Assembly: GCA_958295665.1 (NCBI GenBank)
Contig: OY282560.1
Coordinates: 271,300,177-271,364,176 of the forward strand
DNA: 64,000 bases
Direction of reading: 5' to 3'
Source of the DNA: Tipula vernalis
Lineage: Eukaryota > Arthropoda > Insecta > Diptera > Tipulidae
The translations under genes and the position numbers were made by a program. Positions 22,621 through 34,199 of this stretch are shown in pieces (positions within the stretch are counted from its first letter, which is position 1; each line of letters opens with the position of its first letter). Under the pieces are notes generated by a model. The model was not told the origin of the DNA. It saw only the letters and a list, made by a program, of their open reading frames with translations, and ran no database searches.

Positions 22621-23802
22621 AGGTTAGATCCATATATCTATTTTTAAATGTTTCTGATAAACCATTCAAATAAAGATGATGAATGGCCGGTAAATCGATT
22701 TACCGGTATTGCGAACTCTAAATATATTCTAACAAAAAAACTATTTCTAAATCATCTCGTAATACTATAATAAATTAAATTAACTTTTTTAACAAATTTA
22801 GCTTACACACAAATTTATTTGGAAAAACAAATTCTTTATGATTATTGGATTAAATATCCGTATCTAAATGATTTTCCGAAAGAATAATTCATTGAATCGA
22901 TAAACTATTTAATTGTTTTAAAATTGCTGTTATTCAGTCGTGATTGGGCATTAACACTTTATTGTCTTAGAACTTATTTCTTAAATTATATAAAAACTTC
23001 ATTCATTCATCTAAAATAATATTTATATAAAATTTCCAAATAAATTGTCTGGTGGTAATGGTGTTCTAATCCGAAATTCAGAGTTAGAATTTGAATGAGG
23101 TTTTAATCTGATTTCGAATTTGTTCTTAATTATTTCCTAAATAAATTTTCATTCGTATGCAGCGACCAGAGTAAACGCGAAAATCGATGCGAATCGAGAG
23201 GCTATACGGGACTACAAGCAAATTACCACAACACTCTAGAGAATATGTTACATATTGCTTAGGTCTGTTTCTTGTTTGCTTTTCATGAATTCGTCTTAGC
23301 GTCCTGCTTGACTCTCCTCTCTTTTCGCTTAACTGTGGTTGCTTCAGTATTTGACAGTCGCAATTCAACGAGGCCAGACTGTTCCCATTAATTTCAAAAA
23401 TATGATCTATTTTGTTTTGTGATTACAGGAAAGAAAATTAAAATCATGCAGTAGGCATTCGGTTTCTCACTTGTTATTAAGAGAATAGCGACTGTTATGT
23501 AAAACAAGAAAAGTTGTTACAAGTGGAAAGGTATTTTTTGAATAATTGAACTACATTTTAATAGATAAAAAATAGTTTGTACACTTGTTTTATTTTATAA
23601 AAAAATCCATTTCAATCGGTAATCTTTAATTATTTTATAAAAGCAAGACATTAGAATATAAATCCCGAATTATATTAAATATTCAGAATCTACGGATTAA
23701 ACCAGTAACGCATATAAATGAAATAAATATTTCATTCTCCAATCAGTTCAAATTTCATTTAAAATAAATAAAAGTTTCTTTCTTGATATACATAATAAAC
23801 AA
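22621..23802. other. AT-rich stretch with one unrecognised open frame
   Basis: A minus-strand frame of 80 codons at 23126-23368 has no motif I recognise. Otherwise nothing was seen up to the SINE target duplication. Confidence 0.45.
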
Positions 23803-23815
23803 AATTATAAACTAA

Positions 23816-24186
23816 CGGAGCAAACGGCGCAGTGGTTAAAGCTGCAGCGGTTGGATCGGGAGGTACCGGGTTCGAATCCCTAAGGGGCGATATGAAAAAG
23901 GAATTTTTCATCAACTGATTTCGATCGGTGATGAAGATGAACACATCTAAGAGCCCCTGTTGAGAGTGCGGAATCCATGGGCAGACCCACCTTTCATGTC
24001 AGCACTATAGGTTGGCATGAAGCAATGCAAAAAAAAGTGCAGGTGGTTTAAACGAAAATGGGTCTATAGCCGTACGTCCTCGATTTGGCTACTGCTGCGT
24101 TAAGGTAGGACATAAAAAGCGAACTGCGAAAGAGTTGGGAGTGCTTAGAGCCCCAAAAAAGATTGCAGAGATAGAAATAAACAAAC
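23816..24186 (+). mobile_element. tRNA-derived SINE with perfect 13 bp target duplication
   Basis: The head carries a pol III A box (GGCGCAGTGG, 23826-23835) and B box (GGTTCGAATCC, 23869-23879) at tRNA spacing. A ~290 base body follows, containing TCGATTTGGCTACTGCTGCG, and the element ends in AGATAGAAATAAACAAAC. It is flanked by the 13 bp direct repeat AATTATAAACTAA (23803-23815 and 24187-24199), a clear target duplication. The body contains no coding sequence. Transcription by RNA polymerase III from the internal promoter is expected. A more diverged copy lies at 30528-30730. The partner LINE is not identified here. Confidence 0.88.
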
Positions 24187-24199
24187 AATTATAAACTAA

Positions 24200-24746
24200 A
24201 TACATTTTTTAATTGCTTAATTTATTTGGTGATTTAAATACAAAGTTCATAACATCGTGAAATGAGGTTATCAGTTCAATATTATCTATTACATTGTGCC
24301 AATGAATTAGTTATTTAAATTAATAAATATACGTGTTGTATCAATAATTTTGTTTCATAAATATTAGTATGATTAATTACCTAATTCATTAATAATATAA
24401 ACCATAGCATAACATTTCGTGAAACTTCTGATAAATTGCTACATTAATTCAATAAAAAGTAAAAGATCAACCAAATTGGTTACAAAGTGATAGTTTTATG
24501 TTCGTTGAATTAATTAAAAAATTTATTAAATTTTTTGACAAAAAAATATGAATAGTTATATTGTATATATTAATTTGTTAGCTTTTAAGAAATGATATTC
24601 TAATCTAATAACATTGAGTTTATTCTATCAATCAACAAAGTTTAAGGATCCAAATTATTAAAAAAATCATTGCAACAATAATCTTTTTTATTGAATATAC
24701 GTACGTTTTTTTTTCAGTGAAGTTATTTGAAAATTTCAAATAGCTC
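24200..24746. other. AT-rich stretch, nothing recognised
   Basis: No coding pattern or repeat structure was seen between the SINE and the foldback element. Confidence 0.45.
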
Positions 24747-24754
24747 AGTTACAC

Positions 24755-26183
24755 ATGTATGTGAAGTTATCCCAGGATTTCATCCCAGCAAATAAAAAAA
24801 TTGAATCAGGCAACCCTCGAAAAATTCTTTTGTGAAGTTAGCCCAGCCCAGTATTTAATTATTTTTAACTATAAAACTTAATAAAAAAAAGCTCAAAATA
24901 TCTAAATTAAATAATTAAACAATAATTCCTACAAAAAAAAAATTATCTAAAAAGTATGTATCGCTTTCAAAACATCTGTACATAATTATTGAAATATTTA
25001 TTCGCTTTTTGAAACAATATAGATTTTTCGTCTGTAATAACAAAAGTTAAAATTTGTCGGATTGAGGCTCAATAGTTTTTAAATGGACATACAAATAGCT
25101 TATTTTTGGCCAAATTTAAAGAAAATCGTACCGTTGCAACTTGCGTAATTTGGCCCTGGGCCAGAAAAAACTCCACTTCCGTAATTTTGTCAGATTGAGG
25201 CTCAATGGTTTTTAAATGGACATATATATAGCTTTCTTTTGATCCAAAACCTCTATATAATTTTTGAGGTGAAATTGGATTTTTCTTCGGGCCAAATTAC
25301 GCAAGTTACAACGGTAGGACTTTCTTTAATTTTGGCCAAAAGTAAGCTATGTGTATGTCCATTTAAAAACCATTGAGGCTTAATCCGACAAATTTTAACT
25401 TTTGTTATTACAGACGAAAAATCCAATTTTACTTCAAAAATTATAAAGAGGTTTTTGGCCCAGGGCCAAATTACGCAAGTTGCAACGGTACGATTTTCTA
25501 TAAATTTGGCCAAAAGTAAGCTATGTGGATGTGCATTTAAAAACCATTGAGCCTCAATCCGACAAATTTTAACTTTTGTTATTATAGATGAAAAATCCAA
25601 TTTTACTTCAAAAATTGTATGGAGTTTTTTCTGGCCCAGGGCCAAATTACGCAAATGCAACGGTACGATTTTCTTTAAATTTGGCCAAAAGTAAGCTATG
25701 TGGATGTCTATTTAAAAACCATTGAGCCACAATCCGAGAAATTTTAACTTTTGTTATTAGAGACGAAAAGTCCAATTTTACTTCAAAATTTGTATAGAGG
25801 TTTTTGGCCCTTCTTTAAATTTGGCCAAAAGTAAGCTATTTGTATGTCCATTTAAAAACCATTGAGCCTCAATCCGACAAATTTTAACTTTTGTTATTAC
25901 AGACGAAAAATCTATATTGTTTCAAAAAGCGAATAAATATTTCAATAATTATGTACAGATGTTTTGAAAGCGATCCATATTTTTTAGATAATTTTTTTTT
26001 TTGTAGGAATTATTGTTTAATGATTTAATTTAGATATTTTGAGCTTTTTTTTTTATTAAGTTTTATAGTTAAAAATAATTAAATACTGGGCTGGGCTAAC
26101 TTCACAAAAGAATTTTTCGAGGGTTGCCTGATTCAATTTTTTTATTTGCTGGGATGAAATCCTGGGATAACTTCACATACATT
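24755..26183. mobile_element. Foldback element with ~370 bp inverted arms and 175 bp internal repeats
   Basis: Bases 24755-25125 and 25812-26182 are near-perfect inverted copies, starting ATGTATGTGAAGTTATCCCA. The middle and inner arm parts are built of a ~175 bp direct repeat with the landmarks GCAACGGTACGATTTTCTTT, TTTGGCCAAAAGTAAGCTAT, AAAAACCATTGAGCCTCAAT and TTTTGTTATTACAGACGAAA (units near 25300, 25475 and 25650). The flanks share AGTTACAC (24747-24754 and 26184-26191); one further base differs, so the duplication is 8 or 9 bp. Long arms made of tandem repeats plus a ~9 bp duplication define foldback (FB-like) elements. The open frame at 25253-25660 is a by-product of the repeats. Confidence 0.88.
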
Positions 26184-26191
26184 AGTTACAC

Positions 26192-26595
26192 ACGGAAAAA
26201 ATGAGCTTGTTATCACAAAGAAAAAGTTTCCTTTTCATACTTATTTTTCTAGCTTACAAACGTTGTTTCAAAATTTAAATATTATAAAATAATTTCTTAC
26301 TTTAATATTTGCCATATAATTTCTTAACTATATCACACAAAAGTTTAATTGAAAGAAAAAAGATGTTAATAAAACAAAAACAGATCAAATCAAGAAATGT
26401 AACCCTTTCTCAAAATAATTCATAAATTTTCTTGAATAATTACAACAAAACATTTCTTAATTAATAAAAAATTAATTTCTCTATCTCTAGAAACTTTTGA
26501 AATCTGTGGCCAAACAATATTATCTTGATTTAAGAAAACATTTGATAGATAGTTTACATTCATATTATTAACTCATCTAATGATCGGTTATGTCG
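26192..26595. other. AT-rich stretch, nothing recognised
   Basis: No coding pattern was found between the foldback element and the Tc1 remnant. Confidence 0.4.
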
Positions 26596-26599
26596 AGGT

Positions 26600-26790
26600 G
26601 ACTAGTGTTTTCAGCAAGATAGCGACCCAAACAATACCTCGAGTTAAGCAAAATATTAGTTTACCTGGGTCAGTTACCTGATCTGAATCTGATTGAAAAT
26701 TGTTGCAATCAAGTAAAAATTGCTATTAAATTCAAAAATAAACAGAAATTTTGAAATTCAAATTTGTCGAATTTGGAATAAGTGACCGTT
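26600..26790 (+). pseudogene. Tc1-type transposase remnant
   Basis: The plus strand reads QQDSDPNNTSS, matching the QQDNDPKHTS motif around the second catalytic Asp of Tc1 transposases, and about 50 bases later YLGQLPDLNLIENCCNQVKI, matching the SPDLNPIENLW..VK motif around the third catalytic residue. Stops and small deletions separate them. Only the C-terminal third is present. Confidence 0.72.
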
Positions 26791-27179
26791 CACAGATGCC
26801 AGGGGCTGGTGGGTTCTAGGGATGTGCCGATGCAGAAAAGTGGTAACCTTCTTTTGCCAAGAATTGCTATTCCACATTTAAAAAAAGCAAAGTTTTTGAT
26901 TTTTTCGCTTAGAAGACTTTTACTAAAAATAGAAGACATACAAATGCGTCTTTTGAACTAAAAATAAGACTGAAGAACATAAGCATGAACGGGCTTTGAG
27001 CTTCCTGATAGTGTATTCCACAAATATTTTCGTTTGCAAAAGGGAAATGTTGTGACATTGATATCTGAGTTAGCAGCAAAATCTCGCTTCCACTCAATAC
27101 CATTTAAATTACAAGTTTATATGAATTATTTTAAAATGCAAATAGAAGGTACATATGTGGGTCTTATTTTTTAGGTGCT

Positions 27180-27518
27180 AGCTACTTTGCATTTTTATGG
27201 GCAAGGGAGCTATCAAGCTTGTTTGGGGTATTGAAAGGTAGATTTCGATGTTTATTACGCCATCGGGTTCTGCATTATTGCCCTAAGAAAGCAGCCAAAA
27301 TCATATATGCTATATTTGCATTACACAACAAGTTTTTGAATGATACAGCCATAGATGCTGAAGAATTAATTGAATCGGAAATTGATACCTCCATTAATAG
27401 AAATCAATGGCGCAATTTAGGGTATCGAATTCGAGAACAATATGCAGTAATTCACATATTCACAATAAGCTCTATTGCTAAAACTATGTATCACAAATTC
27501 TCAGCTGTTGCTTTTTGA
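27180..27518 (+). pseudogene. PIF/Harbinger transposase C-terminal fragment
   Basis: The plus strand gives SLFGVLKGRFRCLLRHRVLH, then a KKAAKIIYAIFALHNKFLND segment, the conserved C-terminal part of HARBI1-like transposases just after the catalytic Glu. The Glu (normally IERxFGVLK) itself is not preserved at the left break. No clear terminal repeats were found. It belongs to a different subfamily from the element at 61116-63708. Confidence 0.75.
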
Positions 27519-27844
27519 TAATAAAAATTTAGAAGAAAAAAATTCGATTTCGAACTTTCTTTAATAAAAATAGAAGATTAGAATCCCACTGCTACACTGA
27601 ATAGCAAAATAAAAGAATCTTCTATTTTTGATTTCTTCTATTTGATTGAAGAAAATTTTTCAAAATCTTAGGGCCTTAATAGCTCGATTTAATTTCCATT
27701 TCAATAACGGTGATTTTGTTTGCTGCCATTGACGGCGAATTTTTCGCTTTTCCTAGATTAGTTCCTGTATATTACATATGTGCTAGTTTATTAACTTTTT
27801 CTGAACTACTTATGACGGGTGCAGCCCTTTGATGACATCTTTTA

Positions 27845-28392
27845 GATTTCATCAGCTAGTGTGATCAGAGGAATATTAAGTAGATAATTTTGTTCGACTA
27901 GCCTCCTATATTGATCCCAATTAGTTTACTTGTTTGTAAGACGGTTCCCCATTTCGTTCCTTAGGACATCGGTATTCGGCGATGTTAATATGGAACCACA
28001 ATGAGTATAGTTAGCCAGCTGAAATAATCCAAGAACTGGAATTTTCTTATAGCATGTTTTGGATGACAGTACACCGCCGATATGACACAGTTTCCATACC
28101 ACCCCTGCATAACGATGCTTGATGATTGTATATGTTCTATTTCAAATTTCGCAAGTTCATATTGTTTTAATCTTCTCTTAATCAATACAGCAGTGCCTCC
28201 ATGTGCTTTCTCAACTGGGTGCTTGGTGTCATAAATAGAGTACCCATTAATTTTGAAAGAGCTATTTTTGGTGAAGCGTGTTTCAGATATTAACATTTTG
28301 TCAATATTGTGCTCGGTGAGAAATGCATGTACCTCCGGTTTATGTTGTGCTAGGCCGTTTACATTCCATATGGCTGTTCTTATGATGGTCAT
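27845..28392 (-). pseudogene. Jockey-type ORF2 start: apurinic endonuclease domain, then a broken linker
   Basis: From 28392 the minus strand reads an apurinic-endonuclease-type domain: IRTAIWNVNGLAQHKPEVHA, ISETRF (catalytic Glu region), INGYSIYDTKHP and HGGTAVLIKR. The frame ends at 27985. Beyond it another frame gives NWDQYRRLVEQNYLLNIPLI, which resembles the segment before the reverse transcriptase in Jockey elements, so the later endonuclease motifs were deleted. No reverse transcriptase follows. The endonuclease would nick target DNA; this copy cannot work. Confidence 0.82.
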
Positions 28393-28399
28393 GTTTGGA

Positions 28400-29477
28400 T
28401 TTTTATGACTATCTGCATCAGCGTGTTCATATTCTAAATCATTAGATCCATGGTCCTCTCCAACATCGCCATGAAGCTTTGCATCATATTAGTCAATTTG
28501 TTTAAAGCTGTTGAGATGTTTCCCTCTTCACTTGCTTGCACTTTATTAGCGGTACCTTTAAGAACACTTGCGTATGAAACCCCTTGGTGCACGCTGCCGT
28601 TTAAAGTTGCGTACTATATTCCATTTTGAGCGTTTCTGTTTACAATTTCTGGTCGTGCTTCTTTCCAGCTGAAAAATGAAGGTTAAGGATTTGTTGCTCT
28701 GCTCAGTTGTTGCATTTTCTCACTGATGCTTTCTTTTCTGCTTTATTGTAACCTTTAAATTATGTAGTGCCCAACATATAACACAAACATCTTTCAAACT
28801 GCAATATGCTCTAGTGTGTAAATATTCTTTGCACTTAGCACGCCTTCTCCCGATTAAAAATATTGGTAATAGATTTGCATTGGAAGCCTTTTCCACGCGG
28901 CTGAATTTTTGTTTCTTTTATATCTCCTCCTTTGATTCCGAAAATATTAAATGCATCGTTTTTGCAAGTTCTTTATTTGATTCTTCCCTCAAATAGATTG
29001 GCGGCGGCTTCTCAGTTTTTGGAGTTTTTCCGGGCGGCTTGTCTTCAACAACCAAGCAAGAATACCTATTACCATGCGTTAATTCAACGCTAGCTAGCTT
29101 AGTGAATTTATTCGCGCTTGCACTGGCCGCTGATCTAGGGCTTCTTCTTCGTTTTGATCGCACAGTAATATACCGGTATATTCCCGTTTGCACTAAACAC
29201 TGACCTACATCACTGTTTATTTTATTATCATCTGATGTCGATGCACTTTCATTGTTTTTTTATTGTCAATATTTGGCGACGACGCACTTTTAGTTTCATT
29301 ATGTTTCAACACACCAATATTATTTAAATTAATAAGTTCAATTTGATTTAAATTGCCTGGTAAGGTAATTTTTTGAGCATTTAAAATTTGTTGTCGCTTT
29401 CGACTATGCTGCACTTTTGTATTTTTATTAATAATAATTGAGGTCGTGACGTTCGGTGGCAAATCGCTTGTGGACAT
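28400..29477 (-). pseudogene. Jockey-type ORF1 (gag-like) remnant
   Basis: Minus-strand pieces upstream of the endonuclease: one from 29477 beginning MSTSDLPPNVTTSIIINKNT, one at 29193-28918 with basic RSKRRRSPRSAASASANKFT, then NRYSCLVVEDKPPGKTPKTE and KPPPIYLREESN, a proline-rich motif typical of Jockey ORF1, and a Met-rich tail near 28470. Frameshifts separate them. ORF1 proteins bind element RNA. No zinc knuckles are preserved. Its position 5' of ORF2 on the same strand supports the call. Confidence 0.72.
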
Positions 29478-29529
29478 CGATATCTGCTGATTTGACCCAG
29501 CCTTTTTTACTTGAGGTAAAGAACATCAC

Positions 29530-30525
29530 GGTTTAACTTATTTTTCACATCACAATGTATAAAAAAAAATAATGATTCAACTTTTCGCACAAGTAATAAG
29601 TAAATTATTTTAAATGTTTACTCGGTGGTAGTAAAATTGGGAAAATTGCAATTTATAATTTAGAAAAGTGTAGAGAGTGTACTTTTGAGAGTTAAACAAA
29701 CGATTTTTAACTTTGGCAACGAAAAGAAGGCGCTGGATGTTTAACGCCACAATCATCGAAATGTCAAGCTAAAATGCTGGTTTTTATATTGCATACAATG
29801 TATGTATGTATTTACAAATCAAAGTTCTACTGATAAATATACCCATTAGGCATAATTAGAAAATTTACTCGTAACACGATTACAATTATTAAATTTCTCT
29901 TGCAAGAAAATTGGTAATCGTTTTTTTTTTTTTTTTTTTAAATTTAATTATAAGCAAAATAATAATACATAATTGTTGTTTTACTGTAGTATATATATTT
30001 GATATACGGAAAATTATGTAAGACAACCAAAATTATATTTGAGATGCAATGTATTTATTTATAAATAAAAATAATAATAAAAAAATTTAATCCCAATTCG
30101 ATTTTCGTTTCTTTGTAACTGAAATAAATTGATTGAATGCGGAAGACATTAATTTCTTTTGATTTTTTCCTTTTTGTTAACTTTGATTTTAATAGATTTA
30201 TATAGCAATGAATGAAAGATTTAACCACTATTTTAGAAAAAGATAAATATACCTACTCTATATTAATAATTATGGCGCCGACTAATGAAAAATTTGATGA
30301 GATGGTAAAAAATTAAAAATAGTTTCAGAGGTAAATGGAGTTTGCAAGATCATTCAATTATCGGGATAGTTAAAAAAAAATCCGATAATTCGTATTATGT
30401 TACTTATTTAGAAAATAATGGTTTTAAAGGATGTAATTATATATTCAAAATTTGTTTCCCAATTTATCAAACTAACTAATGAAACATTTTGTTTTTTTGA
30501 TTATCATTATTGTTTGACAAACCTA
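29530..30525. other. AT-rich stretch with a long T run
   Basis: Nothing coding was recognised. A run of about 17 T lies near 29923-29939. Confidence 0.45.
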
Positions 30526-30527
30526 AT

Positions 30528-30730
30528 GGCACACGGGTTTAAGTGTATCATTTGAGTCAGAAGTTATTGCGTTCGAATCCTACGATCAAAGATGATGATG
30601 GAGTGCTAAATGATTTCATGACATTACTGGCATGGATCTCTGCAAAGTGTGAGGTGTGCTCCGTAAAACGAAGACCTATAAGCCGAACTCGATTTGGCTA
30701 CTTTGTATATTTCAACTTGACTTTGTTTAA
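30528..30730 (+). mobile_element. Older, truncated copy of the tRNA-derived SINE
   Basis: It shares the B-box-like GCGTTCGAATCCT (about 30569), and the later GTAAAACGAAGACCTATAAG and CTCGATTTGGCTACTT segments with the SINE at 23816-24186, in the same order, but with a large internal deletion and many changes. The A box is degenerate. No target duplication is clear. The short open frame at 30543 is incidental. Confidence 0.65.
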
Positions 30731-31265
30731 TTTGTTCTTATTTCTTATTCAATATTTGCTTACTTAAAGAATAGCTAAGCCTTATTTATTACCAATTAGC
30801 TACACAAAGTTGTTTGAAAGATAAATTCAATATCTTAATCTCTTCTTTATGGCATAATTACTTTAACAAACCCACGTTGTAAGGGCAAATTATTTAATGA
30901 ATATTATGAGTAGTACTTGTATAAAATAGATTCGCTGTTGGCATTTTTATTTATTTTATCCATTCCTTAAAAATCAATAATGAATCAACAATTATTAATA
31001 CATATTATATAAGTACTTATAATTGCGGTGATAACCCATGGGGCAAGCTGCATAATGTGTGTTTAGTTCTACCAAGCTATTTATGTATTTTCAAATTATT
31101 TTAATTATCCATAATTACATACGTACTTAATTTAATTAAAAATGGACTTTTATGTAATAAAAACAAAAAGATTTTTACTCATATACTCATATGTAATGAC
31201 TCATAATATAATATGTGAGCCATATATTCATACATTATTTGTAGCCAAGTTAGCCGAGTTTAGTA
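30731..31265. other. AT-rich stretch, nothing recognised
   Basis: No coding pattern or repeat structure was found. Confidence 0.4.
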
Positions 31266-31269
31266 GATT

Positions 31270-32640
31270 AATACTATATTTATTGAATGGTGGTTTGGCG
31301 TCTATTCTAGGGGAAACCAAAGTTGAGTAGATTAATCTACCAGTTCCTTAAAATTCCAGTAGCGCGCGCATCACGTGAGCTGTTCAGGTCATGTATTAGT
31401 CAGCTGCGTGATGGGTACAATTGTGCAATGGGTAACCTGGTCACAATTTTCAAGTGTACGTGCTGCCTCCTCGTAGCAAACACTGATACTGACGCCATTT
31501 GGCACAGGTGTTACGCCACCCTGAATGCGTAACCATCGCCTTATTCGTTTTGTATTTTGAATGGTGTACTGGTGTCAATCTCTGTTCGTATTATTATTAT
31601 TCTTGTGTATAATTTCCTCCTATACAAAACCTAATGTTCGTTTGTTTTTATTTTTTTCATTGTATTGTGAGAAATTGTGTATATAGAAATTACCTATGAT
31701 GGTTGTCACGTGCACCAATCATTCGTGTTGATGTGGGATGTGTCGTGTGGGGAGAGAGAATAATTGTTGTACCCGTTGCCAAGCGTCATTCTAGAATATT
31801 CATTTGAGAGAATATTTGATATTTTTGAGATATGAGAATATTTGAGTTTTGTTAATTGGAAAAAATAAGAAATAATAAAAGCAGTCAAGTTTGGAGTGCT
31901 ATAATCAACGGTTAGAGATGACGGTTTCCACCCCGTGAGATCATCGGGTGGTCTATTGGGAAGGCATCCTTTCATCTCTTATCCGTATCGGTGACCGTCA
32001 CAACCGGAGAGGGGCTCCGGTAGACGGGCCGATGATAAGGGGGATTTCTTAGCAGACTGCGCGAGGGTCGAGCGGGGTGGTACTGTCATCTCGAACGATC
32101 TCACCCAATTTATTATTCGCTTTAGCTCCTCAACATGAAGCAAAAAATGTTTAGTTTTCTGTTTATTTTCGTTTTTGTGTTTCTTTTTCCTCACCGTTAG
32201 TTCTAGCCAGCTACCAGATCGCACCAGGTCTCTGATCCCGTGTCTATTAACGAAATCTTGGATTTCGTTACACAGGCTAAATCTAACGCGAAATAGCATA
32301 TGCCGATGGATGAGTGGCTGATAGGTTAACCAGTTCAAAGTATGCCGTCTCTGGATACCAGGCATCCTCCTATTTAGCCTTCCTTTGGTAATCAACTCGT
32401 AAGAGTAAAGTCAAAACGGAAGACGGGGCAGCGGTAGGAATATACGGTAGTTGGACTGTCCTCTCGAAGCCCTTGGGTACCAATGCTACCGTCTTTCTAG
32501 CAGAAGTACATGCTATAGTAAACTTCTAGGAAGGAGATACGAACGGATAATTAAGCTGGGTCCAAGCACCAAAGATCTTTTAGGTCGCAGTGCGAGGTGG
32601 CTGAACGCCCACATGGCCCTTCAAACAACAATAATAAAAT
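31270..32640 (+). mobile_element. I-like LINE fragment (copy B)
   Basis: It matches copy A (819-1560, minus strand) at 31316-31510 (AAAGTTGAGTAGATTAATCT, CAGCTGCGTGATGGGTACAA, then a GTACGTGCTGCCTCCTCGTA-like stretch) and again at 32296-32640 (CTGGATACCAGGCATCCTCC, TTTCTAGCAGAAGTACATGC, AAGATCTTTTAGGTCGCAGT). A ~790 base stretch lies between these that copy A lacks. An RNase H-like piece (GIYGSWTVLS..NATVFLAEVHAIVN) lies at about 32436-32525. It ends in AACAATAATAAAA, a decayed TAA-type tail. Many stops. Confidence 0.62.
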
Positions 32641-33960
32641 TCATTGAATCCTGTCGTGGGTTTTAACTTTAAAGGTTCGTACGCAGTTCAAATTAAAAGA
32701 AAATATCCACAAAAAATGAAAAATTTACATAAGCAAACAAAACTAACATTTCACTTATTGAATATTTAGGAATACTTAGAAGTTGAAAATGAAGCTGGAC
32801 CAGCGCATAGCAAAAACAAATATTGTCCATCCACCATCCACTTTTTTTGAAATTACCAAACAAACGCATCATTGAAACACAAATGTCGTTGCAGCAGCTC
32901 TTTTAGCGAGATGGTTCTGTAGGGCAAAACGATTTTTTGGAATTAAATTAGTGACTCACTAGTGAGGTGAGTCGGACTGGTCCAGAAATAGCGGAAGGTT
33001 TTTCGTGGTTGTAGTTTGTTAGGGTGTTCGGTTTGGTTAATATAGGAACATTTTTGAGAAGTTATAGAATCGGTTTGGGACAGTGTTTATAGTAATAGCT
33101 GTCTTTATTTGGAATGATGTGTCATAATATCGACACGAGAGCCTCCGAGTGTCCTGCAAGGAGAAGGGCTCGCGACTAAGTCAGAACAGGTTCATCAAAA
33201 CCGAAATTAATTTATATATGTGCAGTGGTGTGTAGGCCATATTATGAGCACTAAATATTTTACGTCATTGGTGATGTAATCGGATATAAGCAAAGTTCTG
33301 TACAAAAACGTCGCCGATATTTTCAGCTGTTATAAAGAAAATCACAAATTCAGAAAAATGAAAAATGAATAATTTTTCTTTATTTATTTGTTGAAACGCT
33401 TATTTATTTTTTATACTCTCTTGAGCTTTCTCTCGTATTGTACTCATCTTGAGTACCCTTTTTCCTCTTTGCTTAAAAAGCTTACAAATTTTGCGTATAT
33501 TTTTATGTACCTAACATTACGTTATAAACGCTGTGTTCATAGTACGTTTTACCTAACCTTCTTCGAAGGTATTTAATTACGTATTTACATACGATAATGG
33601 GACTTCATTGTCTTTTCGTTTCTGTACAAGCAGATAAACAAGAAGAAACAAGCAGATGCAGCCGTAGATAATTTAACTTCGAGCAACAAAATCAATCGTC
33701 TCAAGACAAGAAAAAACAGCATTGTTTAAAGCAACTTTGATTTTACAAAGACGCATAATCGACATAAAACGAAGCTTTTCAAAGGAATTAGAAACGCGGA
33801 GAAAACCAAAATTTTCATATATGTAAAACATAAGGAAAATCACTCTTTTCTAAGACTTTAACTTTTTAGAAAAAATCTACTAAAGTTTGCAAACAGTTGG
33901 CTTTATTGATTGGTGGGATAAGCCTAAATAATTTCTAACTTTAGAATTCGGTTTAAAGTT
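32641..33960. other. Unassigned stretch
   Basis: Mixed composition, locally less AT-rich near 32950-33200. Short open frames (for example 33388-33576) show no motif. Nothing is assigned. Confidence 0.4.
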
Positions 33961-34199
33961 GAATACGATAGCTATTTATAGTAAAATGCGGAATAGACAG
34001 CGGCTCAATTGTGAAAGTATATAGTGAATTATTTTTACGAAATGAGACAGTCAGATTCTGAATTCAACAAATCTGTTCTGATTTTAAAAACAAATTGAAT
34101 TTACATGGTGAAATCAAGGATAAATCACTGAAGCAACTAGTGACCTCTAATAAACCTAAGCAGAACAACGATTGCTTCTTGATTGACAAAAAATAACAT

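Noticed and set aside
25253..25660. 135-codon minus-strand frame with internal protein repeats
   Set aside because: The repeats are simply the ~175 bp DNA units of the foldback element; there is no independent support for coding.
31979..32395. 138-codon minus-strand open frame
   Set aside because: It runs antisense to LINE copy B and has no recognisable domain.
32950..33200. Locally GC-richer stretch that could be rRNA or tRNA
   Set aside because: No conserved rRNA block and no A/B box pair with cloverleaf arms could be found.
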